The notes beneath the pieces were generated by a model. The model saw nothing but the letters and a program-made list of their open reading frames with translations, did not search any database and had not been told where the DNA came from. Of a stretch of 64,000 nucleotides of DNA, positions 32,464 to 41,053 are shown piece after piece. A program made the position numbers and the translations under genes. The stretch spans positions 1 to 64,000 of the forward strand of contig NZ_JADOGI010000020.1 of NCBI RefSeq assembly GCF_015645445.1, read 5' to 3'. Position 1 is the stretch's first letter. Each line of letters opens with the position of its first letter. The DNA is from Nonomuraea cypriaca (GTDB taxonomy: Bacteria; Actinomycetota; Actinomycetes; Streptosporangiales; Streptosporangiaceae).

Positions 32464-33908
32464 ATGTACATCACGACGACCATCCCCTATGTCAACGCCC
32501 GCCCGCATCTCGGCCACGCCCTGGAGATCGTCCAGGGGGACGTGCTGGCCAGGCACCACCGCCGGCGGGGTGAGCCCGTACGGTTCCAGACCGGGACCGA
32601 CGACAACTCCCTGAAGAACGTGCTGGCCGCCGAGGCCGAGGGCGTGCCGGTGCGCGAGCTGGTGGACAGGAACGCGGCCGCGTTCGAGGGGCTCAAGGAG
32701 CGACTGGACCTGTCGTTCGACGCGTTCATCAGGACGAGCGGTCATCCCGGGCACCGTCCCGGGGTCGAGCGGATCTGGCGGGCCGTCGAGCACGATCTGT
32801 ACCCGCGGCACTACGAGGGGCTCTACTGCGTGGGCTGCGAGCAGTTCTATCCAGAAGGGCCCTGTCCCGACGGGCACGAGCCGCCGTTGCAGCGGGTGTC
32901 CGAGGAGAACTGGTTCTTCCGGCTCTCCCGCTACCAGGAGCCGCTGCTGGAGCTGATCAGGAGCGGACGGCTCAGGATCGAGCCGGTCGCGCGGCGGAAC
33001 GAGGTGCTGGCGTTCGTCGAGGCGGGACTGGCGGACATCAGCGTCTCGCGATCGGCCGCGCGGGCCCGCGGGTGGGGGATCCCCGTGCCCGGAGATCCCG
33101 CGCAGGTCGTGTACGTGTGGTGGGACGCGCTGGCCAACTACGTCACCGCGCTCGACGACGCCGGTTACGAGCGATGGTGGGTCTCAGAGCGGCGTAAGAC
33201 GCACCTGATGGGCAAAGGTGTGATCCGGTTCCACGCGGTGTACTGGCCGGCGATGCTGCTGTCCGCGGGGGAGCCGCTGCCGACGGAGATCTTCGTACAC
33301 GACTACCTCACGGTGGGCGGTCGCAAGATCAGCAAGTCGTCGGGGGTCACCGCCGACCCCGTGGCGCTCGTGGAGGCGTACGGGGTGGACGCGGTGCGGT
33401 GGTGGCTGCTGCGGGAGGTGCCGCGCGTGGGGGACGCCGACTTCACCGTGGAACGGCTGGTCGCGCGGGCCGACGAGGACCTGGCCAACGGGATCGGGAA
33501 CCTGGTCAACCGGGTCGTCACCATGGTCCACCGGTTCCTGGACGGCCGGGTTCCCGCGGCCGCCCAGGAGCCCGGCCGGCCCCCCGGAGGAGGCGGGGGC
33601 GGTCGAGGCCGCGGTGCACGAGGCGCTGGAGGACTTCGACTTCCGGCGGGCGGCGGCGGCCGTGTGGGGCGTCGTCGAGCAGGCCAACAAATACGTCGAG
33701 CGGACCCGGCCGTGGCAGCAGGACCCGGCGGACCGGGAGGTGTCGCTGGGCGCTGGTGGGGGCGTGCAGGACGCTGGCCGTACAACTGGAGCCCTTCCTG
33801 CCCACGGCGGCGGCGCGGGTGGCGGCGGCGGTGCGCGGGGAACGGCTGCCGGCTCCCGAGCCGCTGTTCAGACGCCTGTCCGACGGCGCGGCCCGCCCGG
33901 CCGAGTAG
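32464..33908 (+). pseudogene. Methionyl-tRNA synthetase paralogue interrupted by two frameshifts
   Basis: Class I synthetase, 480 residues when two single-base shifts are corrected. HIGH-type HLGH at 15-18, TGTDDNSLKN at about 44-53 (usual MetG has TGTDEHGxK), CVGCEQFYPEGPC knuckle at about 122-134 and KISKS at about 288-292. The frame breaks first in a C6 run (33580-33585; one C too many) and again at 33748-33750 (one G too many). After both corrections the anticodon-binding helices (EALEDFDFRRAAAAVWGVVEQ, split; ALVGACRTLAVQLEPFLP) read through to the stop at 33906-33908. Either assembly errors in homopolymers or a real decaying gene. A divergent second-type MetRS; such paralogues can give inhibitor resistance. 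Confidence 0.8.
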
Positions 33909-33996
33909 ACCGTGGCCGCATGAGCGGGCCTGTAGACGGCGGTTGTGGGTAAGCCTAGGGTTGGCCACCACAGACCACCCGGTATGGAGGCGCCTC

Positions 33997-34974
33997 ATGC
34001 CCACCGTCAACACCGTCCGCGGCCCCGTCGACGTGGACGACCTCGGCCAGACGTTGATGCACGAGCACGTGTTCGTCGTGTCCACCGAGCATCTGGACAA
34101 CTACGGCAGAGGCGCCTGGTGGGACGAGGAGTTCCGGGTCGCGGACGCGGTCACCAAGCTCGGCGCGGTGGCCGCGAAGGGCGTGCGGACGATCGTCGAC
34201 CCGACGGTGTGGGGGCTGGGCAGATACCTGCCGCGCATCCAGCGCATCGCCGAGCAGGTGCCCGGCCTGCACATCATCGTCGCCACCGGCCTCTACTGCT
34301 TCGAGGAACTACCCCACCAGTACGAGCACCGCGGCCCCGGCCTGGTCATCGACCAGCCCGAGCCGATGGTCGACGACTTCGTCCGCGACCTCACCGACGG
34401 CATCGCCGACACCGGCGTGAAGGCGGCCTTCCTCAAGTGCGTGGTCGAGCAGAAGGGGCTGACGCCCGGCGTCGAGCGCATCTGCCGGGCCGTCGCCCAG
34501 GCGCACGTCCGCACCGGTGCGCCGATCACCGTGCACACGCACGCGTACACGCAGAGTGGGCTGCTCGCGCTCGACCTGTTCGCCAAGGAGGGCGTCGACC
34601 TGGCGAAGGTGGTCGTCGGGCACGCGGGCGACAGCAACGACCTCGACTACCTCATGCGGCTGGCCGACACGGGCGCGACGCTCGGCATGGACCGGTTCGG
34701 CCTGGACGCCTACAACACGACCGCGCGCCGCGTGGCCACGGTGGCGGCGCTGTGCCAGCGGGGTTACGCCGACCGGATGGTCCTCAGCCACGACGCCGCC
34801 TGCTTCATGGACTACTTCGGCGGCACTTGGGACGAGACCCGGCCAACGCTCGCGCCCAACTGGCGCTACGATCACATTCACGACGACGTCTTGGCCGCAC
34901 TCCTGGACTCGGGTGTGACCGACGACCAGATTGAGCAGATGCTGGTGTTCAACCCGAAGCGCTACTTCTCGTAA
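33997..34974 (+). CDS. Phosphotriesterase-related metal hydrolase (PTE/lactonase family)
   Basis: 325 residues from ATG 33997, TGGAGG 7 bases upstream. (beta/alpha)8 amidohydrolase with a two-metal site: HEH near the N-terminus (TLMHEHVFV), a Lys likely carboxylated (AAFLKCVVE, about residue 148), then His in TVHTHAYT and VVGHAGDS, and Asp in LSHDAACF. The family hydrolyses lactones or phosphotriesters. 88 bases after the MetRS paralogue and read in the same direction. Confidence 0.9.
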   Translation: MPTVNTVRGPVDVDDLGQTLMHEHVFVVSTEHLDNYGRGAWWDEEFRVADAVTKLGAVAAKGVRTIVDPTVWGLGRYLPRIQRIAEQVPGLHIIVATGLYCFEELPHQYEHRGPGLVIDQPEPMVDDFVRDLTDGIADTGVKAAFLKCVVEQKGLTPGVERICRAVAQAHVRTGAPITVHTHAYTQSGLLALDLFAKEGVDLAKVVVGHAGDSNDLDYLMRLADTGATLGMDRFGLDAYNTTARRVATVAALCQRGYADRMVLSHDAACFMDYFGGTWDETRPTLAPNWRYDHIHDDVLAALLDSGVTDDQIEQMLVFNPKRYFS

Positions 34975-35015
34975 AGTGGGTGGATCGGGAAAGCAATGCG
35001 GGTAGGTGGAGCTGG

Positions 35016-35402
35016 GTGACTTCGGAGCAGGCCTTGTCGATAAGCCTCGGGCTCCAGGGACCCTGCGTCATCGCGCGGCTGACGGGGGACTTCGACTTCG
35101 GATCCGCGGCGGAGGTCCGCGACCGCGTCACCAAGGCGCTCGATCTCACTCAGCCACCGCTGCTCGTCATCGACATGCAGGCCGTGAGCGTGTGCGACTC
35201 CTCGGGCCTTTCCGTGCTGGTCTACCTGCACAAGGCGGTCACCGCCTCGGGCGGGCGGCTGCTGCTGTCCGGGCTCAACGGCAGGTGCAAGCACCTGTTC
35301 GCGATCACCGCGCTGGACAAGTTCTTCGACATCAGGACCACGGCCGAGCTGGCCATCGCCGAACTCAACGACGCGGGGAATTCGCCGCCGTTTACCGGGT
35401 AG
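35016..35402 (+). CDS. STAS-domain anti-sigma factor antagonist
   Basis: 128 residues from GTG 35016, with GGTGGAG 4 bases upstream; a GTG at 34980 is an alternative without a site. One STAS domain; the phosphorylatable Ser lies in VCDSSGLSVLVYL (about residues 72-84). Such proteins bind an RsbW-like kinase and free a sigma factor. Lies 9 bases before the sigma factor gene, so the two are co-transcribed, though primary-type sigma factors are not normally controlled this way. Confidence 0.88.
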   Translation: MTSEQALSISLGLQGPCVIARLTGDFDFGSAAEVRDRVTKALDLTQPPLLVIDMQAVSVCDSSGLSVLVYLHKAVTASGGRLLLSGLNGRCKHLFAITALDKFFDIRTTAELAIAELNDAGNSPPFTG

Positions 35403-35411
35403 TCCCCGTGC

Positions 35412-36308
35412 ATGTCGGCCGAAGCGCCCGATCTGCTCGGCATGTACCTGGAGCAGATCGGAAAGACCCCCTTGCTCTCCGCCGCGGACGAAGTCGACCT
35501 CGCCCGGCGGATCGAGGCAGGCCTGTACGCGGCCCATCTGGTTCAGCGCGGCGCGGGCACGCCGGAGCTGGAGCAGATCGTCCGAGACGGGCAACGTGCC
35601 AAGGACCTGCTCATCAGGTCCAACCTCCGGCTGGTGGTGTCCGCCGCCAGGCGTTACTCCCACCGGGGGCTGCCCCTGCTCGACGTCATCCAGGAGGGGA
35701 ACCTCGGACTCATCAGGGCTGTGGAGAAGTTCGACTACACGCGGGGCTTCAAGTTCTCGACGTACGGGATGTGGTGGATTCGGCAGGCCATCGAGCGCGG
35801 CCTCCATGACAAGACCCGTACCGTACGCCTGCCGATCCACGTGGCGGAGGACGTGTCGCGGCTGGCCAGGGTCGCCCGGCACCTGGGCGCCGACCTGGGG
35901 CGCGACCCGACGGACGCCGAGCTCGGCGCGGTGGCGGGGTGGTCGCCCCTGCGGGTGGCCGCGTTACGCGCGCTGAGCCGGGAGATCGTCAGCCTGGACC
36001 TCCCGGTGGGCGAGTACGGCGAGGGCGGCCGGATCGGCGACATGATCGCCGACGAGGACGGCCCGCAGGTGCAGGAGATCACCGAGCGGCGCGCCCTGAG
36101 CGCCGAGCTGAACCGGCTGGTCAAGACTCTTCCCCCACGCGAAGCCTTCGTCATCAGGCTCCGGTACGGCCTCGCGGGCCAGAAGATCATGACTTATGCC
36201 GAAATAGGGGCACATCTCGGGCTGACGAGGGAGCGCATCAGGCAGCTGGAGAAGCAGGCGCTGAAACGACTCAGGGAGGGCGGGCCCCTGATGGCGTGGG
36301 CCTCCTAG
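35412..36308 (+). CDS. Sigma-70 family sigma factor, HrdB-like (group 2)
   Basis: 298 residues. Region 1.2 (DLLGMYLEQIGKTPLLSAADEVDLARRIEAG, split), region 2 (RSNLRLVVSAARRY, then DVIQEGNLGLIRAVEKFDYT and FKFSTYGMWWIRQAI, the core-binding and -10 recognition helices), region 3, and region 4 with a C-terminal helix-turn-helix (LTRERIRQLEKQALKRLR). It lacks the long acidic N-terminus of HrdB, so it is a non-essential HrdA/C/D-type factor. Confidence 0.92.
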   Translation: MSAEAPDLLGMYLEQIGKTPLLSAADEVDLARRIEAGLYAAHLVQRGAGTPELEQIVRDGQRAKDLLIRSNLRLVVSAARRYSHRGLPLLDVIQEGNLGLIRAVEKFDYTRGFKFSTYGMWWIRQAIERGLHDKTRTVRLPIHVAEDVSRLARVARHLGADLGRDPTDAELGAVAGWSPLRVAALRALSREIVSLDLPVGEYGEGGRIGDMIADEDGPQVQEITERRALSAELNRLVKTLPPREAFVIRLRYGLAGQKIMTYAEIGAHLGLTRERIRQLEKQALKRLREGGPLMAWAS

Positions 36309-36451
36309 ACATATAAGCCACGCATAACCGAGTAACCATTTCGTATCGGATCTTCAGCGGCAAACGATGATTTTTCGTGCCCTGGTGTACTCGATCATCT
36401 ATGAGCCGCTGCCGACAGGGGGGAGCGGCTCACTCCACTTTGGGGGGCTCA

Positions 36452-36925
36452 ATGATGAGAAGTCTTGCCGGCACGGTCTTAGTGGCGGCGGCCGCGGCCA
36501 CGCTCATGGCGTCGCCCGCCACCGCGTCGTCGGGCACATCCGTGGCGGCGTCCTCGGGCACGTCAGTGGCGGCGTCGTCAGGCATGTCCGTGGCGGCCGA
36601 AACAGCCGCCGCCCAGGCGCAGCTGATCCGTACCAAGAGCTACTGGGGGCACTGCGAGGACACGTGCCGCGTCAGGGTGCGGATCACGAACGTCTCGCGC
36701 AAGAACCTGTTCAACGTGAAGCTCAACGTCAACCTCACCATCAACGGGAGGAAGGCCGGGGCCTGCTACGACAACGTCGGCAGGATCAACGCGCGTAAGG
36801 TGCGCTGGGCGAGTTGCACCGTACGCACGCGCACCCTGACCCGGATGTGGTCGAACTTCATCGACCACCATGGTCGCTACTACCGGCACGCCAGGACGAA
36901 CGTGTCCTACCGGTATTACCGCTGA
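36452..36925 (+). CDS. Small secreted basic protein with SSGTSVAA repeats
   Basis: 157 residues from ATG 36452 (GGGGGG upstream; a second ATG follows at 36455). Signal peptide (about 1-25). Then three 8-residue repeats (SSGTSVAA, SSGTSVAA, SSGMSVAA; 24 bases each), then a beta-rich basic domain with four cysteines (HCEDTC, ACYDN, ASCTV) and a Tyr/Arg-rich end (RYYRHARTNVSYRYYR). No family recognised. Confidence 0.7.
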   Translation: MMRSLAGTVLVAAAAATLMASPATASSGTSVAASSGTSVAASSGMSVAAETAAAQAQLIRTKSYWGHCEDTCRVRVRITNVSRKNLFNVKLNVNLTINGRKAGACYDNVGRINARKVRWASCTVRTRTLTRMWSNFIDHHGRYYRHARTNVSYRYYR

Positions 36926-36933
36926 GGTTGACA

Positions 36934-36959
36934 GCCGGGGGCCGGCTCGGGCCCCCGGC
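36934..36959. terminator. Bidirectional hairpin terminator
   Basis: GCCGGGGGCC (36934-36943) and GGCCCCCGGC (36950-36959) are perfect 10-base arms around a 6-base loop, 8 bases after one stop codon and one base before the stop of the convergent small gene. It can end both transcripts. Confidence 0.75.
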
Positions 36960-36960
36960 G

Positions 36961-37047
36961 TCACGCGGTGACGAGGAGGGCCAGCCCGATCAGCACGACG
37001 ACCGGGACCAGCCACATCACTACCTCGACAGCGAACTCCTTGTACAT
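36961..37047 (-). CDS. 28-residue membrane peptide
   Basis: ATG 37047 follows GAGGGAG by about 9 bases; stop at 36961-36963. The protein (MYKEFAVEVVMWLVPVVVLI and 8 more residues) is a short polar head followed by one hydrophobic helix. A strong hairpin terminator directly after its stop, shared with the facing gene, supports it as a real transcribed gene. Function unknown; small membrane peptides often bind larger membrane complexes. Confidence 0.5.
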   Translation of the reverse strand: MYKEFAVEVVMWLVPVVVLIGLALLVTA

Positions 37048-37140
37048 CGCGTGAGTCTCCCTCTGGAACGCCCGGGTCGGGCAGCGCAAACGTCATTGCG
37101 CAGCATATCCGCCCCCACCTCCTGGTCGGTCCGTCGCGGT

Positions 37141-37287
37141 CGGCTGTGATCGCGGCGTCCTGGGGCGGAGCCGCTCAGGGTCCGACCATGATCGCGCCGA
37201 CCGTGGTCCGACCATGATCGCGCCGTCCGAGGCGGAGCCGGCCGTGGTCAGACTGTGATCGCGCCGTCCGAGGCGGAGCCGACCGTG
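37141..37287. repeat. Degenerate tandem duplication of the ilvD 3' end
   Basis: The last about 40 bases of ilvD (to 37287) recur downstream at 37205-37247 (43 bases, few changes), again at 37179-37206 with 15 bases missing (GGTCCGACCATGATCGCGCC core) and, more diverged, at 37141-37179. The copies lie after the ilvD stop and no gene is visible in them. Confidence 0.7.
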
Positions 37288-38897
37288 GCGACGTACTTGG
37301 CGAGCACGCCCCGTTCGACGGTCCGCTCGAGCCGCCGCCAGGAGGCGCGGCGCTCCGCCAGCTCCGATTCGGGCACCACCAGGTCGAGCGTCCCCGCCGC
37401 GCTGTCGACGACCACCGTGTCGCCGTCCCGCACCAGCGCGATCGGCCCTCCGTGGTACGCCTCCGGAGTCACGTGACCGATCACCAGCCCATGGGAGACC
37501 CCGCTGAACCGGCCGTCGGTGACCAGCGCCACCGAGGTTCCGAGGCCGCGGCCGACGAGCGGTCCCGTGATGGAGAGCATCTCGCGCATGCCGGGGCCGC
37601 CCGCCGGGCCCTCGTACCGGACGACGATCACGTCCCCGGCTACGATGCGGCCCTCCTGGATGGCGGTGTAACACTCGTCCTCCGAGTCGAACACCTTGGC
37701 CGGGCCCTCGTGGCGGAAGTCGTCCTTGCCGCCCAGCTTGAGCACACAGCCGTCGGGGGCGAGCGAGCCCCGCAGGATGGCGAGCGCCCCGCGCTGCTTG
37801 AACGGCTTGTCCACGCCGGCCACGACCTGCTGGCCCGGCGCCTCCTCGGCATCCGCCGCGACGTCGGCGAGCGTACGGCCGTCCACCAGCGTGACGTCCT
37901 CCCGCAGCAGTCCCGCCTCCAGCAGGCGGCGCGCGACCAGCGCGGTGCCACCGGCCCGCCACAGGTCGGCGGCGGTGAAGTCGCCGCCGCTCGGCTTGAG
38001 CCCGGTGATGATCGGGACCTGGCGGCAGACCTCGCCGATCTCGTCGATCCGCAGCGGCAGCCCCGCCTCGCGGGCGATGGCCAGCAGGTGCAGCACGGAG
38101 TTCGTGGAGCCGCCCATCGCCGCGACCGAGACGATCGCGTTGTGCAGCGCGTCCGGCGTGAGGACGCGCGAGGGGCGGGCGTCGCGGGCGAGCGCCTCCA
38201 TGGCGATCTCGCCGGCCCGCCGCGCCGCCGCGTTCTTGCCCTCGGCCACCGCCGGGATGTCGCCCAGGCCGAACGGCGCCAGGCCGAGGAAGTCGGCGAC
38301 GCTGCCCATGGTGTTCGCGGTGTACTGGGCCGCGCAGGTGCCGGCACCAGGACAGGCGTGCCTGGCCAGGTCGTCCAGGTCGGACTGGTCCAGACGGCCG
38401 ACGGCGCGTTCGCCGAGCGCCTCCCACATGTCCTGGATGGTGACGTCCCGCCCACGCCAGCGGCCCGGCATCATGGTGCCGCTGTAGAGGACGACGGACG
38501 GCACGTCCAGGCGGGCCAGCGCCATGATCGCGGCCGGTACGGTCTTGTCGCAGCCCACGATCACCACCAGGGCGTCGAAGCCGTGGGCGCGGCCCATGAG
38601 CTCGATCGAGTCGGCGATCACCTCGCGGCTGATCAGGGACGTACGCATGCCGGGCGTGTGCATGGTGAGGTTGTCGGAGACCGCGATGGTGTTGAACTCC
38701 ATCGGCATGCCGCCCGCCGCCCGTACCCCGTCGGCCACGTGGGCGGCCAGCTCGCGGTGGGTCAGGTTGCACGGCATGGTGCCGGTCCAGGTGGTGGCGA
38801 TGCCCACCGTGGGGCGGCGCATCTCCTCCTCCGACATGCCCATGGCGTACAGGTGGGAGCGGGCCGGTGCGCGGTCGGGATCGTCGGCGATGCTCAA
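37248..38897 (-). CDS. ilvD: Dihydroxy-acid dehydratase
   Basis: 549 residues, branched-chain amino acid pathway: dehydrates dihydroxy acids to the 2-keto acids of valine and isoleucine. Iron-sulfur cysteines are visible at 43 (MPCNLTH), 116 (VGCDKTV) and 182/188 (HACPGAGTC). The C-terminal [22 protein letters not shown] motif (split) is typical. Full length. Related sugar-acid dehydratases share these motifs, but the [16 protein letters not shown] region is IlvD-like. Single gene here, without other ilv genes. Confidence 0.9.
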   Translation of the reverse strand: MSIADDPDRAPARSHLYAMGMSEEEMRRPTVGIATTWTGTMPCNLTHRELAAHVADGVRAAGGMPMEFNTIAVSDNLTMHTPGMRTSLISREVIADSIELMGRAHGFDALVVIVGCDKTVPAAIMALARLDVPSVVLYSGTMMPGRWRGRDVTIQDMWEALGERAVGRLDQSDLDDLARHACPGAGTCAAQYTANTMGSVADFLGLAPFGLGDIPAVAEGKNAAARRAGEIAMEALARDARPSRVLTPDALHNAIVSVAAMGGSTNSVLHLLAIAREAGLPLRIDEIGEVCRQVPIITGLKPSGGDFTAADLWRAGGTALVARRLLEAGLLREDVTLVDGRTLADVAADAEEAPGQQVVAGVDKPFKQRGALAILRGSLAPDGCVLKLGGKDDFRHEGPAKVFDSEDECYTAIQEGRIVAGDVIVVRYEGPAGGPGMREMLSITGPLVGRGLGTSVALVTDGRFSGVSHGLVIGHVTPEAYHGGPIALVRDGDTVVVDSAAGTLDLVVPESELAERRASWRRLERTVERGVLAKYVATVGSASDGAITV

Positions 38898-38970
38898 GAG
38901 GTTCCTCCGGTGTCACAGGTCTGGCGACTCCCATAATCCTGCGACATGTCGGGACGGCTTTCACCGGCCC

Positions 38971-40191
38971 TCAATGTTCGCGCATCCCCCATGGTGAGCC
39001 GAACTCGACCAGCAGGTCCATGAACGGTACCGGCTCGAACGCCTCGGGCCCCAGCACGCCCGTCCCTTTCCAGGCCCCGTTCGCCAGCAGTTCCAGGGCG
39101 ATGACCGGGTTGACGGCGGTCTGCCAGACGACGGCCTGGGAGCCGTACTCGCTCATCGACCACTGGTTGTCCACCACGTGGTACAGGTACACCTCGCGCG
39201 GCCTGCCGTCCTTGACGCCCCTCACCCAGGTGCCGGCGCAGGTCTTGCCGTGCATGCGGTCGCCGAGCTCCGCCGGGTCGGGCAGTACGGCGGCGACCAC
39301 GTCACGCGGGGACACCCGGGCGGTGCCCTGGTCGGTCCTGACGGTGACCGGTTCTGTGCTGTCCACGCCGAGCGCGTGCAGGGTCTTGAGTGTGCCGATG
39401 AAGTCCTCGCCGAGGCCGTACTTGAAGGTGACCCGGCCGGCGTTCACCCAGCGGGGGACCAGCAGGACCTCCTCGTGCTCGACGTTCACGCACTCCACCG
39501 GGCCGATGCCCTCGGGGAAGTCGAAGATCTCGGGCTCGCTGAACGGCTCGGTGGTGTACCAGCCGCGGTCGCGCTCGTAGACGACCGGCGGGTTGAGGCA
39601 CTCCTCGATCGTGGTCCAGATGGAGAACGACGGGGCGAACTCGTAGCCGTCGACCGTCAGGTTCGCGCCGTCCCTGATGCCGATCTCGTCGATCTCGTCG
39701 AAGAGGTCGTCGGCGGCGTACCTGGCGAAGACGTCGGCGAGGCCCGGCTCGACGCCCATGCCGACCAGCGCCAGCCGTCCCGACGCGGCCCACTCGCGTT
39801 CGCGGGCGAACTGGTCGTCGCCGAGCTTGACGCCGACCTCCTCGTACGGCCGCTCGGGGTGCGGCTTGGACATCGACATCGCCATGTCGAGATAGTCGGC
39901 ACCCACGGCCAGCGCCGCCTCGAACAGCGGCAGCACGAAACGCGGGTCGGTGGCGTTGAGCAGGACGTCGCAGCGGTGCTCGGCCAGCAGTGTGGTGACG
40001 GCGGCCTGGTCGGCGGCGTCGACCCTGACCGGGGTGAACCTGTCCGAGCGCACGCCCAGCGCGGCGACGGCGGCCTCGGCGCGGGGGAGGTCGTAGTCGG
40101 CGACGACCATGTGGTCGAAGAACGGGCGGCGCGCGGCGATCCGGGTGATGGCGGTGCCCACGCCGCCGGCCCCGACGAGAAGGATACGCAT
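38971..40191 (-). CDS. Saccharopine dehydrogenase-like NAD(P)-binding protein
   Basis: 406 residues from ATG 40191, AAGGGGA 10 bases upstream. Rossmann motif GAGGVGTAI at 7-15. Segments VLLNATDPRFVLPLFEAALA and GMGVEPGLADVFARYAADDL follow the saccharopine dehydrogenase/homospermidine synthase family, which forms or breaks secondary amines of amino acids. Substrate unknown. 110 bases from the divergent TetR gene, whose operator candidate lies between them. Confidence 0.87.
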   Translation of the reverse strand: MRILLVGAGGVGTAITRIAARRPFFDHMVVADYDLPRAEAAVAALGVRSDRFTPVRVDAADQAAVTTLLAEHRCDVLLNATDPRFVLPLFEAALAVGADYLDMAMSMSKPHPERPYEEVGVKLGDDQFAREREWAASGRLALVGMGVEPGLADVFARYAADDLFDEIDEIGIRDGANLTVDGYEFAPSFSIWTTIEECLNPPVVYERDRGWYTTEPFSEPEIFDFPEGIGPVECVNVEHEEVLLVPRWVNAGRVTFKYGLGEDFIGTLKTLHALGVDSTEPVTVRTDQGTARVSPRDVVAAVLPDPAELGDRMHGKTCAGTWVRGVKDGRPREVYLYHVVDNQWSMSEYGSQAVVWQTAVNPVIALELLANGAWKGTGVLGPEAFEPVPFMDLLVEFGSPWGMREH

Positions 40192-40266
40192 ACCGATGAG
40201 TCCCCTTTTATACGCATTTGGGGGTGTTTTGGGGGTGTTGTGCTCATCCAACGTGACTATGCTCGT

Positions 40267-40283
40267 CAACGTCAATGGCGTTG
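40267..40283. promoter_or_regulatory. Operator candidate between saccharopine-dehydrogenase-like and tetR genes
   Basis: CAACG (40267-40271) and CGTTG (40279-40283) are perfect arms around 7 bases, extended by imperfect pairing (CGTCAACG / CGTTGGC). It ends 17 bases before the tetR ATG, the usual place for autoregulation. Confidence 0.4.
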
Positions 40284-40300
40284 GCATAAGGGGTCGGTCC

Positions 40301-40999
40301 ATGGCCAAGCGGGTGGTGCCGGAGACGGGACGGAGGCGGCGGCGTCCGACCAAGCAGGGGCAGGTGCTGACGCACCGGCTCATCGTGGAGACCGCGCTGC
40401 GGATGCTGCGCGAGCACGGCGCGGCCGGCCTCACCGCCCGGCGTCTCGGCCTCGCACTCGGCGCCGACGCCAGCACCGTCTACCGGTACTTCCGCTGTAT
40501 GGATGACCTGATCCTGGCCATCGCGGACGAGTTGTTCGGTATGGCGATGGCCGGCTGGCGGTCCACCGGTGACTGGCGTACCGACCTGCGGGACCTCGGG
40601 TTGCGCATTCATCACGCGTACCTGACGCACCCGCAGACCGCCGTACTGACCGCGAGCCGGGTCACGGGGCGGCCGAACGAGGTGGCCAGCGACGAGGCGA
40701 TCCTCGGCGTCCTGCGCGGGGCCGGTTTCGCGGACGCCGACGCGGTACGGATCTATCACGCGTTCATCGACCAGAGTCTCGCCTTCGCCATCCTCGACGC
40801 CGCCACCCTGGCCCTGCCCAGGGCGGCGCGGGAGGCGGACGAGGAGGTGTGGCAGGCCACGTACGCCCGGCTGCCCGCCGCCACGCACCCCAACATCGCC
40901 GCGACGGCACCGCTCCTGGTCGCCTGCATGAACGACAGCGCCTACCCCACGGCCCTCGACATGCTCCTGTCCAGCGCCTCCGCCCAGCTCACCGACTAG
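40301..40999 (+). CDS. TetR-family regulator (TetR_C-like)
   Basis: 232 residues from ATG 40301, AAGGGG about 9 bases upstream. Basic N-terminal arm, helix-turn-helix at about 45-70 (GLTARRLGLALGADASTVYRY, split). The C-terminal domain (AYLTHPQTAVLTASRVTGRPNE, split) resembles the tetracycline-repressor-type C-terminus. Divergent from the saccharopine-dehydrogenase-like gene, its likely target. Confidence 0.88.
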   Translation: MAKRVVPETGRRRRRPTKQGQVLTHRLIVETALRMLREHGAAGLTARRLGLALGADASTVYRYFRCMDDLILAIADELFGMAMAGWRSTGDWRTDLRDLGLRIHHAYLTHPQTAVLTASRVTGRPNEVASDEAILGVLRGAGFADADAVRIYHAFIDQSLAFAILDAATLALPRAAREADEEVWQATYARLPAATHPNIAATAPLLVACMNDSAYPTALDMLLSSASAQLTD

Positions 41000-41053
41000 A
41001 GCCCCGCTTCCCCGCCTCCACCCCGCCGGTCGGTGGTGCGGTGGGAGAGGGTG

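Noticed and set aside
32464..34974. An open frame that would join the MetRS paralogue and the phosphotriesterase-like protein into one 836-residue protein
   Set aside because: Between about 33590 and 33990 the frame encodes low-complexity Arg/Gly/Pro residues, while the true MetRS C-terminus reads in the two other frames. The hydrolase has its own ATG and ribosome site at 33997.
38898..38970. Riboswitch, T-box or leader attenuator before ilvD
   Set aside because: The upstream region is only about 70 bases to the next gene and shows no leader frame rich in Leu/Ile/Val codons and no strong hairpin.
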